The notes beneath the pieces were generated by a model, which searched no databases, was not told the DNA's origin, and worked only from the letters and a program-made list of their open reading frames with translations. A program made the position numbers and the translations under genes. A stretch of 32,686 nucleotides of DNA, taken from NCBI GenBank assembly GCA_013044295.1, contig JABEUU010000032.1, positions 1-32,686 on the forward strand, given 5' to 3'. This document shows, one piece after another, positions 29,740 to 32,686 of the stretch. This DNA is from Candidatus Dormiibacterota bacterium (GTDB lineage Bacteria > Chloroflexota > Dormibacteria > Aeolococcales > Bog-877). Position 1 is the first letter of the stretch. The number at the start of each line of letters is the position of its first letter.

Positions 29740-30171
29740 GGCCTGGCCCGGCAGGTGTCGGCGTCGGCGTAGCCGGGGAGGACCACCTTGGCGCCGGCGA
29801 GAGCCAGGAAGCTGGCGGCCCCGGCCGGGGTTCCTGCGGGCGGCTGCCTGGCGGAGGTCCCCCATGGCGATCAGGGTGACCATGTTGCGGCCGCCGCCCT
29901 CGGCGAGCAGGCGGGGGAGGACGGGCAGAGGGCAGATGGTGTCGACCGCGTCGAGGGCGTAGGCGCGGACCTTCCACGCTTGCACGGCGGCCTGCCGGTG
30001 GACTATCCAGCCATGGGTGTACCAACAGGCGGGCGCCGGGACGTCCTGGTCCTGGAGCCAGGCGACGAAGGCTTGCAGGTCGGCGTAGCGCTGGGCGAGC
30101 AGGTTGGCTGGGCAGCGCTCGAGGTCCCAGAGGGGCGGAGCCGGAGCGGCGGAAACCGTGGACCGAGGCAT
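29740..30171 (-). pseudogene. Degraded gene, N-terminal part reminiscent of DUF4913-type plasmid/actinobacterial proteins, apparent frameshift
   Basis: LQAFVAWLQDQDVPAPACWYTHGWIVHRQAAVQAWKV in one frame; protein-like GAASFLALAGAKVVLPGYADAD resumes in a different minus-strand frame, while the original frame becomes Arg/Pro/Gly-rich. Confidence 0.35.
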
Positions 30172-30383
30172 GGAGCCTCCCAGCGGCCCGTGGAGGGCGG
30201 CCGGGGGCCGCCACCAGTGGCAGGCGTGTACGCCAAAAGCGGCTGTCCAGTCAACCTCCGTTGGTCAGCCGGCTGTGAAGTCACGGTGACTGGGGCGCTG
30301 GGCCCAGGTTGGATGTCGATCCCGGCGGCACTGCATCAGCGCTCGGCCCCGTACTGCCGTAGGCTGGGCCACGGTCCGCAGAA

Positions 30384-30857
30384 GTGGGCACCCTACCGCT
30401 CACCGCCGCGATCAGCGCTGAGGTCGCCTGGCACGTAGCCCGCTGCCTTGAGGTCGAGGTCGCCAGCGACGTGGCCGGCGTTCGTGAAGCCGATCACGCC
30501 GAGACCAATCCGCAGGCCAAGGAGCTGGTCTGCGTCCCGCTCGCCTGCTCCCTCGTCGGCCAGCAGCACCCCGTCCTGATCGAGGCGGGGACCCTCGCCG
30601 CCAGGCTCTACCAGGTGGTGGAGACGGTGGAGCCCTTCTTCTGCAGCTTCGGGGTCAACCTCAGCTACCAAGGGGCACTCGAGCAGGCAGGCATGAGCTT
30701 CACCGGGTTCGACAAGAACCGTGAACCGCACATCCTCGAACTGCCCAAACACCGCTTCTTCCTCGCCGCGCTCTACGTGCCCCAGGCCGCCCACACCCAG
30801 ACCCGGCCGCCCCCGCTGCTCGTCGGCTTCGTCGCCGCCTGCCAGCGCCGAAGCTAA
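30384..30857 (+). pseudogene. C-terminal fragment of a CTP synthase-like class I glutamine amidotransferase
   Basis: GVREADHAETNPQAKELVCVPLACSLVGQ...EPFFCSFGVNLSYQGALEQAGMSFTGFDKNREPHILELPKHRFFLAALYVPQ; the N-terminal half with the nucleophile Cys is absent upstream. Confidence 0.5.
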
Positions 30858-30953
30858 CCGCCAACGATGCCTGCCTCCCGGCGTCGGTGCGGGCGGGGGA
30901 GTCACTTTGGTGCTGGTTCAGGGCCAGCGCCAGCCCGCGCGGCGGCAGCTGGC

Positions 30954-31094
30954 CTAAGCCTTGCTCCCGGCTATCGCCAGGCTAACTCCGATGCCGATCA
31001 TGGTGAGCCCGCTGGCACCGCCCACCGCTTCGAGGCGACGCGGCGATTCAGCGAACCACGACCGTCCCACAATACGGGTCCTCGATGCGACCAC
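30954..31094 (-). pseudogene. C-terminal remnant resembling a LysE-family exporter
   Basis: Minus frame VVASRTRIVGRSWFAESPRRLEAVGGASGLTMIGIGVSLAIAGSKA*; in-frame TAG just upstream, no N-terminal part. Confidence 0.35.
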
Positions 31095-31157
31095 GCTGGC
31101 CTGTGATTTGGGCTACCTCACCGGAGGGCCGTGACACTGGCCGAACGGTGCGGATGG

Positions 31158-31547
31158 TCAGCCGCCGCCCTCGCGCTCGGCGACCCGTCGCAGTGCCTCG
31201 TCCAACGTCAGAAGCCCTACCCCCAAGATCAGCGCGGTGGCGAGGGAGAAAGCGTCGGGGAGGCGCAGGGTGTTGTGGCGGGCTCTGAGCTGGGCAGCCT
31301 GGCGGGCGATCGAGCGATCGACGGGGACCACCTCGGCCCGGACCGAGTCGAGGAAGTCATCCACTGTGGCGTCGGTGCCAGCCAGCAGCGGACGGACGAG
31401 CACTTCAGCGTAGACGCTGGCGCTGATCAAGAGTCGGTCGCCAGCTGTGATCCGTGGGCGCAACTCGGTCACGGCGCGGTCGTGCTGAGCGTCCGAGGGG
31501 TCCAGGAAGCCGATGAGGACGTCGGCGTCGAGGGCTACCGAACCCAT
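31158..31547 (-). CDS. vapC: PIN-domain ribonuclease toxin (VapC-like)
   Basis: VALDADVLIGFLDPSDAQHDRAV, LLISASVYAEVLVRPL, LRLPDAFSLATALILGVGLLTLDEAL; acidic residues of the PIN site present. Confidence 0.88.
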   Translation of the reverse strand: MGSVALDADVLIGFLDPSDAQHDRAVTELRPRITAGDRLLISASVYAEVLVRPLLAGTDATVDDFLDSVRAEVVPVDRSIARQAAQLRARHNTLRLPDAFSLATALILGVGLLTLDEALRRVAEREGGG

Positions 31548-31756
31548 TCGCCGCGCAACTGCTCCAGGTAGCCGGGGGGATAGGTGCCCGGCGGGAGACT
31601 GCCAGCGTAGCGGCTGACGAGCTCGTCGGCGCGCTCCACTTCGATGCGGCCCGGAGCGCTGGCGCGAACGATCACGTTGTCACCGGAAGCAATGCCGGCC
31701 GCGCGAAGCACGCGGACGGGGATGGTGATCTGATGCTTGCGCGACACCTTGCTCAT
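31535..31756 (-). CDS. vapB: AbrB/SpoVT-family antitoxin (VapB-like)
   Basis: MSKVSRKHQITIPVRVLRAAGIASGDNVIVRASAPGRIEVERADELVSRYAG; overlaps the toxin start by 13 nt. Confidence 0.88.
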   Translation of the reverse strand: MSKVSRKHQITIPVRVLRAAGIASGDNVIVRASAPGRIEVERADELVSRYAGSLPPGTYPPGYLEQLRGEWVR

Positions 31757-31758
31757 AC

Positions 31759-31785
31759 CTTTACTACTCTACCACCGGAGTAAAG
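31759..31785. promoter_or_regulatory. Inverted repeat, candidate VapB(C) operator
   Basis: CTTTACT-N13-AGTAAAG perfect 7-bp arms starting 3 nt upstream of the vapB ATG. Confidence 0.6.
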
Positions 31786-32483
31786 CGGCGGAGTCCTGTT
31801 CTCGCGCCCCCCTCCCCTCTCCCTGTGATCGGCGAGTCCGAGGCCCCTGAGTGGCTGAGGCCACGGTTCGCCATGGCTCTTCGGCCACCTCACAAAGGCC
31901 CTGCGCTCGAAATCGACGTTGCCCGCCCAGGGGATGGCGACCCCGGTGGCAAAGGCGGTATCTGAAGGCGGTCCGCTTTCTGCTTCAGGGAAAGGCGGCA
32001 AAGTAGCTGATGAGGATGGATTTCCGCACCCTTCATTTGTGGGTGCTTACAGAGAGTGCGGAGCTGGATCCTCTGCGGGAGACTTTCCGCTATGAACTCA
32101 AGTGAGGTCGCCGACGGTGGATCACCCACCCAGGGACGGGCCCGCATCTTCAAGGTGGCGGTGTAGGCACCCGTCCGCCACCCGTATTTGTCGACCAGTA
32201 AACTCGCCGTCGTGACCAGCTGTGCCGCGGCAGCCAGTGTCGAGCTGGTCGACGTGGACGAGACGGTGCTGAGTGAGCTGGTCGAGGTCGCGACTCGCGA
32301 CGCTCATGCGAAGGTCAGGTCCCTGCTGCGCCACTTTCTGGCCATTTGCTACTAATACTTGTACTTGTAGCTGCCCATTTGCGCTCACTTTCCCGGTCGG
32401 CGCCCGCTGCAAGAACGCCGCGCAACGCGCGGTCTGGACTTTAGTGGCGTCGACTCAGGAAGCGCGGCCCTCGCCAACCGCCG

Positions 32484-32686
32484 TTGGCAATCCCACCCAC
32501 CTACGTCTCCCCCCACCAGCTCGGACCTTGGATCGTCGAGCAGGAGTCGTACGCCCTGCCGGACTCGGAGCTGGTTCGCCTGAGTCCACCCGCCGCCGCC
32601 ATGGCCGCTGGCAAGCACCGAGCTGCCCGCGAGGACTCCTGGGGTCGCCTCAAGCAGCCGAAGTTCGAGGTGGGTGGGCAACCGGC
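32484..32686 (+). CDS. Possible 5' end of an unidentified protein running off the window
   Basis: Open frame from TTG: LAIPPTYVSPHQLGPWIVEQESYALPDSELVRLSPPAAAMAAGKHRAAREDSWGRLKQPKFEVGGQP; balanced composition, no recognised family. Confidence 0.3.
   Translation, partial: MAIPPTYVSPHQLGPWIVEQESYALPDSELVRLSPPAAAMAAGKHRAAREDSWGRLKQPKFEVGGQP

Noticed and set aside
31753-32412. Minus-strand ORFs 31753..32001, 31890..32153 and 32122..32412
   Set aside because: No recognisable motifs, mutually overlapping frames; 31753..32001 runs across the vapB operator/start.

Overview
High-GC bacterial chromosome segment, about 32.7 kb. The lineage is not determinable from sequence alone; gene content suggests a Dormibacterota/Chloroflexota/Actinobacteria-like organism (weak inference). 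The core is a large purine biosynthesis locus: guaB3-guaA-purD, then purB-purC-purS-purQ-purL-purF-(small ORF)-purM-purN-purH, mostly with overlapping start/stop codons. Interspersed are a GDH-family gene, an orphan OmpR-type regulator divergent from a sortase, a DksA/TraR-like zinc-finger protein, two coupled DeoC-family genes, a PycB/OadA-like carboxyltransferase-BCCP fusion followed by a biotin carboxylase, and an ECF sigma factor with a large membrane Ig/beta-propeller protein. The last ~4 kb is accessory and decayed: truncated or frameshifted fragments plus a VapBC-type toxin-antitoxin. The most striking signal is that four apparently intact genes near the left side lack textbook catalytic residues while the surrounding purine enzymes keep theirs. 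These are a GDH homolog with the PxGGxK lysine replaced by Ala, two tandem DeoC homologs lacking the Schiff-base lysine, and a carboxyltransferase lacking three of four metal ligands. Residue assignments rest on remembered family motifs aligned by eye and need a real alignment.
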